Shown: positions 1-6,458, counted from the stretch's first letter. The stretch: DNA of 9,296 nt from Bacillota bacterium (GCA_023443225.1 JAEZVF010000028.1:1-9296); one strand, 5' to 3'. The notes: generated from the letters alone by a model not told the origin. Made by a program: numbers and translations.

Positions 1-742
1 ATGTATTAAATACAATTGTGTATCCCTCATTCTTTAATGCACTTGAAAGTTTACTAATAAAATCTACGTAATTACCTCTATTTTGCGGAAAAATATATGG
101 TACATTAATATTAACGCCATAATATCCTTTTAATTTTAAAATATTAAGTACATTATAAATTAATTGATCCTGGCTTTCTTGACTCATAAGAAGCTTCTGC
201 ATAGCATTAATTTCACTGTTCTGGTTAATATCATCTGCATTTAACATCATAATAGGCGCTACGTGGTAGTCCTTAGCTAGTTCAATTATCTTTTTATCAT
301 CAATATCATTAATTTTTCCTTCATCAGTAAAAGAATAGCTATAAACTGTAATATATGTTAGAAATGGTAATGTCTTTTTTAAAACATCTGTATTTATATA
401 TGGATAAGCATAACCATAAGTAAAAAGTTTACCTATTTTTTCGTTCTCGTAACTTATAACAATAATTTCTCCCGGATAGATAAATTCTCTACCTGAAAGA
501 TACGGATTATTTCTTAATAATTGCAACACAGTAATCCCATATAAATTCGCTATTCCGTATAATGTATCCCCTTCCTGAACAATATGAGTTACTTGTGGAA
601 TTAAGATAACCAGAGTTTCTCCAACAGCCAAATTATCTGGGTTTTGTATTTCATTATCTAATATTAATCTCTCCTCTGATATGCCATATTTCTTAGCTAT
701 TTCATTCGTTGTCTCACCAGATTGCACTACATGAATAATCAT
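1..742 (-). CDS. LysM-LysM-GH18-like spore protein, 5' part (partial)
   Basis: The open frame runs from ATG at 742 to the left edge, giving 247 residues and no stop, so the 3' end lies outside the window. LysM repeat 1 is at about residues 2-49 (starts IIHVVQSGE) and LysM repeat 2 at about 53-98 (HIVQEGDTLYGIA). A GH18-like barrel follows from about residue 108. LysM modules bind N-acetylglucosamine polymers. This domain order is typical of YaaH/SleL-type proteins of the spore cortex and germination, which act on cortex peptidoglycan. There is no signal peptide, as in that family. It is clearly paralogous to the gene at 1886-3157 (both have the LLRNNP and ISY motifs). At the usual GH18 catalytic stretch (GVNIDFEY type) it reads GVNINVPY (residues 209-216), so the acid residues appear lost and binding without hydrolysis is possible. 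The ribosome site is AGGGTG, 5 bases before ATG. Family confidence is high; the role is inferred. Confidence 0.88.
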   Translation of the reverse strand, partial: MIIHVVQSGETTNEIAKKYGISEERLILDNEIQNPDNLAVGETLVILIPQVTHIVQEGDTLYGIANLYGITVLQLLRNNPYLSGREFIYPGEIIVISYENEKIGKLFTYGYAYPYINTDVLKKTLPFLTYITVYSYSFTDEGKINDIDDKKIIELAKDYHVAPIMMLNADDINQNSEINAMQKLLMSQESQDQLIYNVLNILKLKGYYGVNINVPYIFPQNRGNYVDFISKLSSALKNEGYTIVFNT

Positions 743-743
743 A

Positions 744-881
744 CTAACACCCTAAAATATATTCATTATTAGTATATGAATTAATTATGATCTCAATTCC
801 ACCTTTAAAAGTATAAATCACTTTCTTCTTATTAAATACTGTTACATACTCAACCATTACACCCCAAATCCCCTCATCAAA
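744..881 (-). pseudogene. 3' remnant of a large serine recombinase (C-terminal cap only)
   Basis: The minus-strand frame from 881 down to a TAG at 744-746 gives 45 residues. The first ~31 match the C-terminal cap of the intact recombinase at 3322-4902: FDEGIWGVMVEYVTVFNK here against FDKSLWSSLVDFITVYNK there. The match continues through TFKGGIEI against TFKNGVEI. After that the frame reads through the leader of the LysM gene (NSYTNNEY) and stops 1 base before that gene's ATG, so its own stop codon was lost. Everything 5' of the F codon is missing, and the sequence upstream is the T-tract of another recombinase's terminator. It is a non-functional fragment. Its divergence from the intact gene says it came from a different family member, not a recent copy. 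Confidence 0.72.
753..778 (-). promoter_or_regulatory. candidate sporulation-type -10 element and leader of the gene at 1-742
   Basis: Read on the minus strand, CATATACTAATAATGAATA begins 35 bases before the ATG at 742. CATATACT is close to the -10 consensus of the mother-cell sporulation factor SigE (CATACA-T). The same CATATACTA stands before the paralogous gene at 1886, and a close relative of the whole stretch recurs at 3182-3209. No convincing -35 match is seen. The -35 region lies within sequence that reads as the remnant recombinase at 744-881, so the native upstream part may have been replaced by insertion. Confidence 0.4.
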
Positions 882-885
882 GGAA

Positions 886-932
886 GGCAAAAAAATAAGG
901 CTATAGCTATAATATTTTCCAAGCTACAGCCT
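886..932 (-). terminator. rho-independent terminator after the 952-1590 recombinase remnant
   Basis: On the minus strand, AGGCTGTAGCT (932-922) pairs with AGCTATAGCCT (908-898), an 11-bp stem with one G-U pair and a 13-base loop. TATTTTTTTG follows directly. It begins 19 bases after the stop codon at 952-954, so it belongs to the recombinase remnant upstream of it. Confidence 0.85.
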
Positions 933-951
933 CTGCCTTTAATAATCAATC

Positions 952-1590
952 TTACTTCTTCGCTTTCTCTAAAACCGCCTCAAACTCCAGACCATCCTCA
1001 AACACAAAAACCACATGCTTTGCATCCTTGACCAGAACCTTTTCCACCAGTGTCTTGAATAATTTATCATCAAATTCCTGCAATGGCTCTGTATTCCCAC
1101 CAATGATCTTTTTAATATAATCCAGTTTCTCCTGCATTTTATTCTGATTGAGATTTACTTCTCGTAAGCTTTCCTTCTTCTCTGATAGGGTATCCAATTC
1201 TGCCCGTATCCTTTTGTATTCCTTATTATAAAAACTATCATCAATCTGGTGCCTTATCTTTAGCTGTATCAGTTCGCTCAAGTCATTTTCAAAAGTATTG
1301 ATATCCGATGTCAGCTTCTCAATATCCGTGGACACCGAATTCTTCCCAATCACCTTCTCTACATTATTATAAAATCCTCGAAAAAAAGAGCCCTTATCCT
1401 TGACCATATCATTGTATAGTCGGATAAAGGCTTCCTTCAATTCCACATCTTTTACTGCTTTGCTTGGACAGCAGTTTCCATCATGATCGATATAACTTTT
1501 GCATTGCCATACGATACTTTCGGAAGGTGTTCCACTATTCCAATGGCATCTCTTTAATGAATTACCGCATTGACACAGATTAGCTTTCCG
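952..1590 (-). pseudogene. 5'-truncated large serine recombinase (zinc ribbon, coiled coil, cap)
   Basis: The frame is open for 212 residues from 1590 to a TAA at 952-954. A TAG (1591-1593) immediately precedes it, and the catalytic Ser domain and recombinase DNA-binding domain are absent. The fragment starts inside the zinc beta-ribbon, with cysteines at fragment residues 6, 8, 30 and 40/41 (CQCGNSL, then WQC, then CCPS). A long charged coiled coil follows at about residues 75-165. The end is the usual cap (FDDKLFKTLVEKVLVKDAKH, then DGLEFEAVLEKAKK). That is the layout of the C-terminal half of integrase-type serine recombinases. A GTG at 1446 could start a shorter protein, but it lies after the ribbon with no clear ribosome site, so I treat the whole stretch as a remnant. 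It is distinct in sequence from both intact recombinases. The upstream junction at 1591/1592 joins it directly to the 134-bp repeat. Confidence 0.8.
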
Positions 1591-1725
1591 CTACTCTCTT
1601 TGCCATTCTAGTTTCCTCCCATCTTTAAGATCAAATATAGCTTTATCATCAAACAGGATAACCTCATCTACCTCTTGGATGAACCTCACTTCGTAATTTG
1701 CCTTATCTCTAAGTATACTACCGTA
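1591..1725 (-). pseudogene. 3' remnant of a recombinase near-identical to the one at 4887-6458
   Basis: The minus-strand frame encodes the last ~43 residues of the intact recombinase at 4887-6458 (LRDKANYEVRFIQEVDEV through DGRKLEWQRE) and ends in TAG. The ATG of the next recombinase gene (ATGGCAAAGAGAGTA) is also preserved inside it but meets a stop after 8 codons. One base is missing near 1715 compared with the intact gene. Homology ends abruptly at 1725. The frame happens to stay open back to an ATG at 1749, giving a 52-residue ORF (MIKLYQFRYGSIL at its start); I regard that as accidental. Confidence 0.78.
1592..1725. repeat. 134-bp direct repeat, copy A (partner at 4888-5022)
   Basis: By eye this is identical to 4888-5022 except for one missing A after 1715. 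Both flanks are unrelated beyond the ends. The copies are in the same orientation and 3.3 kb apart. This copy holds the end of one recombinase frame and the first five codons of the following one, so it is a duplicated piece of the recombinase operon. Confidence 0.92.
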
Positions 1726-1741
1726 ACGAAATTGATACAAT

Positions 1742-1813
1742 TTAATCATGAACACGGTACTCTATTAACGATGAACACGGACATGGTGCTAACGATATGC
1801 ACCATGTCCGTGT
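1742..1813. repeat. repeat block with a perfect 15-bp hairpin, possible mobile-element end
   Basis: Two direct 16-mers, TTAATCATGAACACGG (1742-1757) and TTAACGATGAACACGG (1765-1780), match at 14 of 16 positions. The second runs into a perfect inverted repeat, ACACGGACATGGTGC (1775-1789) with GCACCATGTCCGTGT (1799-1813), separated by a 9-base loop. TAACGAT occurs both before and in the loop. No T-tract follows on either strand, so it is not a standard terminator. It begins about 16 bases after homology to the recombinase breaks off. Several transposon families carry repeated motifs at their ends, and a relic of such an end is one reading; I cannot name a family. Confidence 0.6.
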
Positions 1814-1845
1814 CTAACTTATATATCAAATAAATTTTAATCTAG

Positions 1846-1875
1846 CATATACTATTATAAAGGTCTAATAAGAGG
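1846..1875 (+). promoter_or_regulatory. candidate sporulation-type -10 and ribosome site of the gene at 1886
   Basis: CATATACTA at 1846-1854 is identical to the element before the divergent paralogue and resembles the SigE -10 consensus. It lies 31 bases before the ATG. AGAGG at 1871-1875, 10 bases before the ATG, is the ribosome site and supports that start. No good -35 match is visible. Confidence 0.4.
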
Positions 1876-1885
1876 ATTTTACTTT

Positions 1886-3157
1886 ATGGAAATATACGTA
1901 GTCCAGTTTGGCGATGATATTGAGTCAATTGCTAATAGATATGGAATTTCTGTTGAAAGATTGATAAGTGATAATGGTTTGACAAATCCCCACGCATTGG
2001 TTGTTGGTCAAGCTTTAGTTATCCTTTACCCTAAAGAGACTTATACTGTTAAGTCAGGTGATACTTTAGAATCTATTGCTGAACGTAATGAAATTTCTTT
2101 AATGCAGTTATTAAGAAACAACCCATTTTTATATGATAGAGAATATATCTACCAAGATGAAACCTTAGTAATAAGTTACAATACAGTAAGGGATATACAA
2201 ACTAATAGCTATACTGATTTTTCCTTAAATCAAGATATATTATCAAGGGCTTTGCCTTATTTAACTTACATCTCCATTTATAGCTATCGAATTGCTAATT
2301 CAGGTATAATTAGTAATTATGATGATACTACTATAATTAAAATGGCAAAACAATATGATACAATACCTTTATTAACGATCTCTGCACTTTCACCAGTAGG
2401 GGAAATAAATATCGAGTTTCTTTATGAGTTATTATTGGATAATGAATTGCAAGAAAAATTGATTAATGAAGTGCTTCAAATCTTAAGGTCTAAAGGATAT
2501 ATGGGGGCTAATTTAATAATTACTGAGATAACTCATTACAATCAGAGTATATACATTAATATCATTGAAAAGATATCAAAGATATTAAGGAGTAATGGAT
2601 ACATTTTTATGATTACTATTAGTCCTGATGAATTAGCTGATATAGCTCTTAATTATAATAGAATAAGTTTATTTGTAGATATGATAATATACCGGCAAAA
2701 TATTTGGCCTCTACAAAAAAAGCCACCAGCACCAATAAGTAGCATTTCATTAATTAGACCTTTTATTGAAAATGTTATTAGTAACGTTTCACCTAAACTT
2801 ATTTCTATTGGAAAACCTTTAGTTGGACTTGATTGGATTATTCCATATAAGCCTGATTCAAAAGCAAATTTAATATCACTTAATACTATATTTAATTTAG
2901 CATATGAACAAAATGCAGTTATTCAATTTGATGAAATGTCTCAAACACCATATTTTTATTATAACAGGCCTACAGAAGGTGCTAATGAACAACATATAGT
3001 ATGGTTTACAGATGCCAGAAGTATAAAGGCATTAAGTGATGTTATCCTCGATTATGATATAGGAAGTACGGGTGGATGGAATTTAAGAAGTAATTATCAA
3101 CCGTTATTTTCAATCATTGCAGCAACATTCAACGTTATTAAGTTACCAATTCAGTAA
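1886..3157 (+). CDS. LysM-LysM-GH18-like protein, YaaH/SleL type
   Basis: The protein has 423 residues, a normal full length for the YaaH/SleL family. LysM 1 is at residues 2-49 (EIYVVQFGD) and LysM 2 at 53-97 (YTVKSGDTLESIAE); a GH18-like barrel runs from about 110 to the end. LysM modules should anchor it on peptidoglycan. Relatives sit in the spore and cut cortex fragments during germination. There is no signal peptide or membrane segment, which suits delivery from the mother cell. The usual GH18 motif DxxDxDxE is not recognisable: the corresponding stretch reads GANLIITEIT (207-216), with one glutamate (E214) out of register. Substrate-aromatic features such as GGWN near the C terminus remain. 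It may therefore be a binding protein or inactive homologue. It is divergent to its paralogue at 1-742, with recombinase debris between them, and convergent to the prophage recombinases. The start is supported by AGAGG at 1871. Confidence 0.9.
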   Translation: MEIYVVQFGDDIESIANRYGISVERLISDNGLTNPHALVVGQALVILYPKETYTVKSGDTLESIAERNEISLMQLLRNNPFLYDREYIYQDETLVISYNTVRDIQTNSYTDFSLNQDILSRALPYLTYISIYSYRIANSGIISNYDDTTIIKMAKQYDTIPLLTISALSPVGEINIEFLYELLLDNELQEKLINEVLQILRSKGYMGANLIITEITHYNQSIYINIIEKISKILRSNGYIFMITISPDELADIALNYNRISLFVDMIIYRQNIWPLQKKPPAPISSISLIRPFIENVISNVSPKLISIGKPLVGLDWIIPYKPDSKANLISLNTIFNLAYEQNAVIQFDEMSQTPYFYYNRPTEGANEQHIVWFTDARSIKALSDVILDYDIGSTGGWNLRSNYQPLFSIIAATFNVIKLPIQ

Positions 3158-3181
3158 GTTTTCTAATTAATAACTCACTGC

Positions 3182-3209
3182 CATACACTAATAATAAGTA
3201 ACTATTTTA
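3182..3209 (+). promoter_or_regulatory. orphan promoter-like sequence with no gene following on its strand
   Basis: CATACACTAATAATAAGTA followed by ACTATTTTA matches the minus-strand leader of the LysM gene at 753-778: 16 of 19, a two-base gap, then 7 of 7 bases. CATACACT is an exact fit to the SigE -10 consensus. It starts 24 bases after the stop of the gene at 1886-3157. To its right there is only the inverted repeat at 3239-3283 and the 3' end of a recombinase on the other strand. It may be the promoter of a further paralogue separated from its gene by the prophage, or half of an inverted repeat with 753-778. Confidence 0.35.
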
Positions 3210-3238
3210 CACTACCGTTATTTCATTAACTGCTCTTA

Positions 3239-3283
3239 TTCCCAATTTGCTCATAAGACACTAACTGCTTCGCAAATTGGGAA
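3239..3283. repeat. 12-bp perfect inverted repeat between convergent genes, possible two-way terminator
   Basis: TTCCCAATTTGC (3239-3250) and GCAAATTGGGAA (3272-3283) form a perfect 12-bp stem with a 21-base loop. It stands 81 bases past the stop of the plus-strand LysM gene and 38 bases past the stop of the minus-strand recombinase. On the plus strand CTTTTAT follows, a weak U-run; on the minus strand there is none. A terminator is plausible. Since the end of a serine-recombinase element should lie in this interval, a recombinase binding or attachment site is the alternative. Confidence 0.55.
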
Positions 3284-3321
3284 CTTTTATAATGGATTCA
3301 TTGAATTTCATAAACTTCGCT

Positions 3322-4902
3322 TTAATATTTTTTTATTTCCACCCCATTCTTGAAGGTGACACGAATATCTTCCTTATTATAAACTGTTATGAAATCTACA
3401 AGGCTACTCCAAAGGCTTTTGTCAAATTCATTAATCATCCGTTCTTGTTTCTGTAGTTTTTTTATAAAGCTTTTCAGGATTTCTACCTTGGCTTTCTTAT
3501 TCGATATCATTTCCGTTATCTTATCATACTCCCTTTTTCTAGCATCATATTGGTCAACCAGTTGATTGTAACGTCTCTGGTAAATCTCCTGATCCTGTAC
3601 TGTATTAGCATTTTCATTGATGCAGTTCTGCATCATTTCCACCAGCACCTTAAGTTCTTCTTCGAAAGTGGTAAGTTGCTGTTCCAAACTCTCCGTATTG
3701 TAAAAGGTCTGGCAAAGTAATTTTACATTAGCAATAACTTCTTCTTTTTCAGTTATCAGCTGATTGACCGCTGATATAAAAGATTCCTTGGCTTCCTCTT
3801 CCGTTATATGAGGTGTTTTACACTTCTTCTCATTATTAAATTTTTGATTGCAGCGATAGATGACCTTTCGATACTTGTCATTGGAGTGCCATACCTTAGC
3901 TCCATACCAACTGCCACACTCTCCGCATTTAATCTTTGATGCAAATAATCCAACGCCACTGTATCTATTCTTCCCTTTGGCTCGCTTCATAATCTCTGCC
4001 TGTACTAAGTCAAACGTGGCCGGTTCTATGATTGCTTCATGATTATTTTCCACATAATACTGAGGAACTTCACCCTCGTTCTTTTTCATTCTCTTGCTAA
4101 GGAAATCTACGGTGTAGTATTTCTGCAAAAGTGCATCACCCTTATATTTTTCATTGGTAAGGATACTTTCCACAGTTTTTGCATGCCATTTTTTCTGGCC
4201 TCCAGGTGTCTGGGCTCCAATTTCCATAAGCCTTAGAGAAATTTTATAGTAAGACATTCCTTCAAGAAAACATTTATAAATATATCTTACAATCTTAGCT
4301 TGTTCTTCGTTTACTACAAATCCTCCATTGGGACCTCTGTCATAACCAAGGAACCTTTTATACGCTACACTAGCTTTTCCATCTGCAAAACGTTTCCGTT
4401 GACCCCATGTGGTGTTCTCAGAAATGCTTCGACTTTCCTCTTGTGCCAAGGATGACATGATAGTAATAAGAAGTTCCCCTTTTGCATCAAGTGTCCATAT
4501 ATTTTCTTTCTCGAAATATATCTCTACACCCTTTTCTTTTAATTTTCTCACTGTCGTAAGACTATCTACCGTATTTCGTGCAAATCGGCTAACCGATTTC
4601 GTTATGATAAGATCAATCTTTCCTTCTAAAGCATCTTCCACCATCTGTTTAAACCCTTCACGACGGGCAGTGCTTGTAGCTGAAATTCCTTCATCACTAT
4701 ACATTCCTACAAAGACCCAATCATCTCGGCTTTGGATGTAGTTCGAATAATAATCCATCTGAGCCTCATAACTGGTTTGTTGCTCTTCAAGTTCTGTTGA
4801 TACTCTAGCATATCCCGCCACTCTTCGTTTCCTTGCGTTACCAATCGGCTGAGCAGTAACTCTGCTTATGGTAGCTGGAATCGTGGTTACTCTCTTTGCC
4901 AT
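3322..4902 (-). CDS. large serine recombinase (integrase/resolvase family), second gene of a pair
   Basis: The protein has 526 residues, a usual size for large serine integrases. The N-terminal resolvase domain spans about 25-165, with the nucleophile Ser35 in YARVS and the conserved arginines R106 and R109 in SRFARN. The Recombinase domain follows at about 175-290. A zinc beta-ribbon carries C316, C319, C341 and C351. A long coiled coil runs at about 370-485 and the terminal cap is FDKSLWSSLVDF to the end. Such enzymes join attP and attB through a Ser-DNA link and excise with a directionality factor. All key residues are present, so it looks functional. Its ATG lies inside the end of the preceding recombinase gene (16-bp overlap, frame shifted), with GGGAGG (4911-4916) 8 bases upstream, indicating translational coupling. 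As the outermost gene of the element, it suggests that one attachment site lies between 3158 and 3322. Confidence 0.95.
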   Translation of the reverse strand: MAKRVTTIPATISRVTAQPIGNARKRRVAGYARVSTELEEQQTSYEAQMDYYSNYIQSRDDWVFVGMYSDEGISATSTARREGFKQMVEDALEGKIDLIITKSVSRFARNTVDSLTTVRKLKEKGVEIYFEKENIWTLDAKGELLITIMSSLAQEESRSISENTTWGQRKRFADGKASVAYKRFLGYDRGPNGGFVVNEEQAKIVRYIYKCFLEGMSYYKISLRLMEIGAQTPGGQKKWHAKTVESILTNEKYKGDALLQKYYTVDFLSKRMKKNEGEVPQYYVENNHEAIIEPATFDLVQAEIMKRAKGKNRYSGVGLFASKIKCGECGSWYGAKVWHSNDKYRKVIYRCNQKFNNEKKCKTPHITEEEAKESFISAVNQLITEKEEVIANVKLLCQTFYNTESLEQQLTTFEEELKVLVEMMQNCINENANTVQDQEIYQRRYNQLVDQYDARKREYDKITEMISNKKAKVEILKSFIKKLQKQERMINEFDKSLWSSLVDFITVYNKEDIRVTFKNGVEIKKY

Positions 4903-6458
4903 TCTAGTTTCCTCCCATCTTTAAGATCAAATATAGCTTTATCATCAAACAGGATAACCTCATCTACCTCTTGGATGAACCTCACTTCGTAATTTGCCTT
5001 ATCTCTAAGTAATACTACCGTAGCCTTTCTCAATTCATCCTCATTTAATGACTTCAAATCACAATAAGCCATTTGATATTTTCTCTGTCCGTCACAAGTC
5101 CACCTTTTGTAATACTCTCGGACAGTTGTTTTACTGTGGGCAATCGGATTTCTAATGCAGTTGGACCCGCATTTTCCACATTTAATCCTTCCTGTGAAGC
5201 ATGTTCTTCCCCTCGGCATTGAGGAATAATCCCTTGACCACTTCTTAATTTTCCCGTTATTAAAATAAAATTCTATTCTATCATCAAAAACTAAAATCTT
5301 ATCGATCTCCTTTTGAAATCTCTCTTCATTCAGCTCCTTTCCTCCCAAGACAAACGCTGATGCTTTCCTTATTAAGTCTTCATTGACCGGCTGCAGATCG
5401 CAGAATTTTATTCCCTTGGTTTCACGGGCATTACATAACCATCTCTTATAAGAAGTTCTTTCTGTTGTTTTACTGTGGGTAATGTTCCTACGACTGCATT
5501 TATATCCGCATTTGCCACATTGGACTTTACCAGTAAAGCAAGTAATCTGCTTGTTTTTATTTGATGCGTTTTTGCCACGCTCCACACGAGCATTCTGCAC
5601 TTCCTGGAACAACTCTTTACTAATAATCGGTTCATGTGCTTCTTCCACCCGATACTTTGGTAATTCTCCGTAATTCAAAGTTCTCTTTCGTATCTTGGGT
5701 GAATAACTTTTCTGTAACACTAGGTTTCCAATGTATATCTCATTTTGCAGAATATCTTTAATGGATGCCCTTGTTAGTGAATTTCCATTTATTCCTACAA
5801 CCCCTTTTTCATTAAGTAACTTAGGTAACTGAAGTGTTGAAATGCCAGTAAGGTATTGCTCAAAAATAAACCTAACTGCTTCAGCTTCATCGGGAACAAT
5901 CCTGTATTTACTCCCATCCCATTCATAACCAAAAGCTCTGCTCGGTGAATGGAGTTCTCCTTTTTCAAAACCTTTTTTGATGGCCCATTTTATGTTCTCA
6001 GACATACTTCTGCTTTCTTCCTGTGCAAAGGATGCCAGAATGGTCAGCAATAGTTCGCCATCCCCACTCATAGAGCTAATGTTTTCTCTTTCGAATTGTA
6101 CTTCTACTCCAATGTCTTTCAGGTGCCGAACTGTCTCCAAGAGGTCAACTGTGTTTCTCGCAAATCTGCTTATAGACTTTGTTAGTACAATGTCAATCTT
6201 TCCTGTGTCGCAGTCTGCAACAAGACGCTTGAAATTGTCACGTTTCTCTGTGCTAGTACCAGTAATTCCTTCATCAGCGTAAACACCCACATAAGTCCAT
6301 TCCGGATTTTTTTGTATTAAGGTGCTATAGTAACTTATCTGTGCTGAAAGGGAATGTAAAAGCACTTCCGAATCTCTGGATACACGAGCATAAGCTGCGA
6401 CCCTTTTCTTTAGTTGCATCTTCGGTATAGTTGCTCCTATTTTGTTGATTTTTCGCAT
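4887..6458 (-). CDS. large serine recombinase with duplicated zinc-ribbon/cap region
   Basis: The protein has 523 residues. The resolvase domain (about 18-165) has Ser27 in YARVS and arginines R98 and R101 in SRFARN. The Recombinase domain is at about 172-300. The C-terminal half is unusual: instead of one zinc ribbon plus a long coiled coil, it holds two tandem copies of a ribbon-plus-cap unit. Unit 1 (306-409) has cysteines 314, 317, 342 and 353 and ends FDDRIEFYFNNGKIKKW. Unit 2 (419-523) has cysteines 427, 430, 455 and 466 and ends FDDKAIFDLKDGRKLEW. The coiled coil that serine integrases use for synapsis control is missing, so this protein may depend on its neighbour at 3322-4902, which has one. 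It is co-transcribed with that gene and starts 44 bases after the SHOCT-like gene. The ribosome site AAAGGAG lies 8 bases before the ATG. Catalytic residues appear intact. Confidence 0.95.
   Translation of the reverse strand: MRKINKIGATIPKMQLKKRVAAYARVSRDSEVLLHSLSAQISYYSTLIQKNPEWTYVGVYADEGITGTSTEKRDNFKRLVADCDTGKIDIVLTKSISRFARNTVDLLETVRHLKDIGVEVQFERENISSMSGDGELLLTILASFAQEESRSMSENIKWAIKKGFEKGELHSPSRAFGYEWDGSKYRIVPDEAEAVRFIFEQYLTGISTLQLPKLLNEKGVVGINGNSLTRASIKDILQNEIYIGNLVLQKSYSPKIRKRTLNYGELPKYRVEEAHEPIISKELFQEVQNARVERGKNASNKNKQITCFTGKVQCGKCGYKCSRRNITHSKTTERTSYKRWLCNARETKGIKFCDLQPVNEDLIRKASAFVLGGKELNEERFQKEIDKILVFDDRIEFYFNNGKIKKWSRDYSSMPRGRTCFTGRIKCGKCGSNCIRNPIAHSKTTVREYYKRWTCDGQRKYQMAYCDLKSLNEDELRKATVVLLRDKANYEVRFIQEVDEVILFDDKAIFDLKDGRKLEWQRE
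4888..5022. repeat. 135-bp direct repeat, copy B (partner at 1592-1725)
   Basis: This copy spans the last ~44 codons of the recombinase at 4887-6458 and the first five codons of the next gene. It is intact and in its natural setting, so it is the probable source type. Copy A differs only by a one-base loss. Confidence 0.92.
4890..5543 (-). repeat. internal tandem duplication of the ribbon/cap coding unit
   Basis: Codons 306-409 (5543-5232) and 419-523 (5204-4890) encode two copies of the same module: CFTG, then CGKCG, HSKTT, YKRW, CDL, NEDxxRKA, FDDxxxF and DG/NG-K. Blocks of nucleotide identity remain, for example TTTTACTGTGGG near 5129 and 5468 on the plus strand. The rest has diverged, so the duplication is old and probably kept by selection. 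Confidence 0.85.

Noticed and set aside
1594..1749. 52-residue minus-strand ORF with ATG at 1749
   Set aside because: All but the first ~10 residues are the broken end of a recombinase; there is no ribosome site.
3158..3321. tRNA gene as integration target
   Set aside because: No cloverleaf or tRNA 3' end can be seen here or elsewhere in the window.
3860..4741. Three plus-strand open frames opposite the recombinase at 3322-4902
   Set aside because: They lie antisense to conserved recombinase codons, have no ribosome site and no recognisable domain.
5408..6282. Open frames on both strands within the recombinase at 4887-6458
   Set aside because: They are shadow frames of a gene with clear catalytic and zinc motifs; translations look random.
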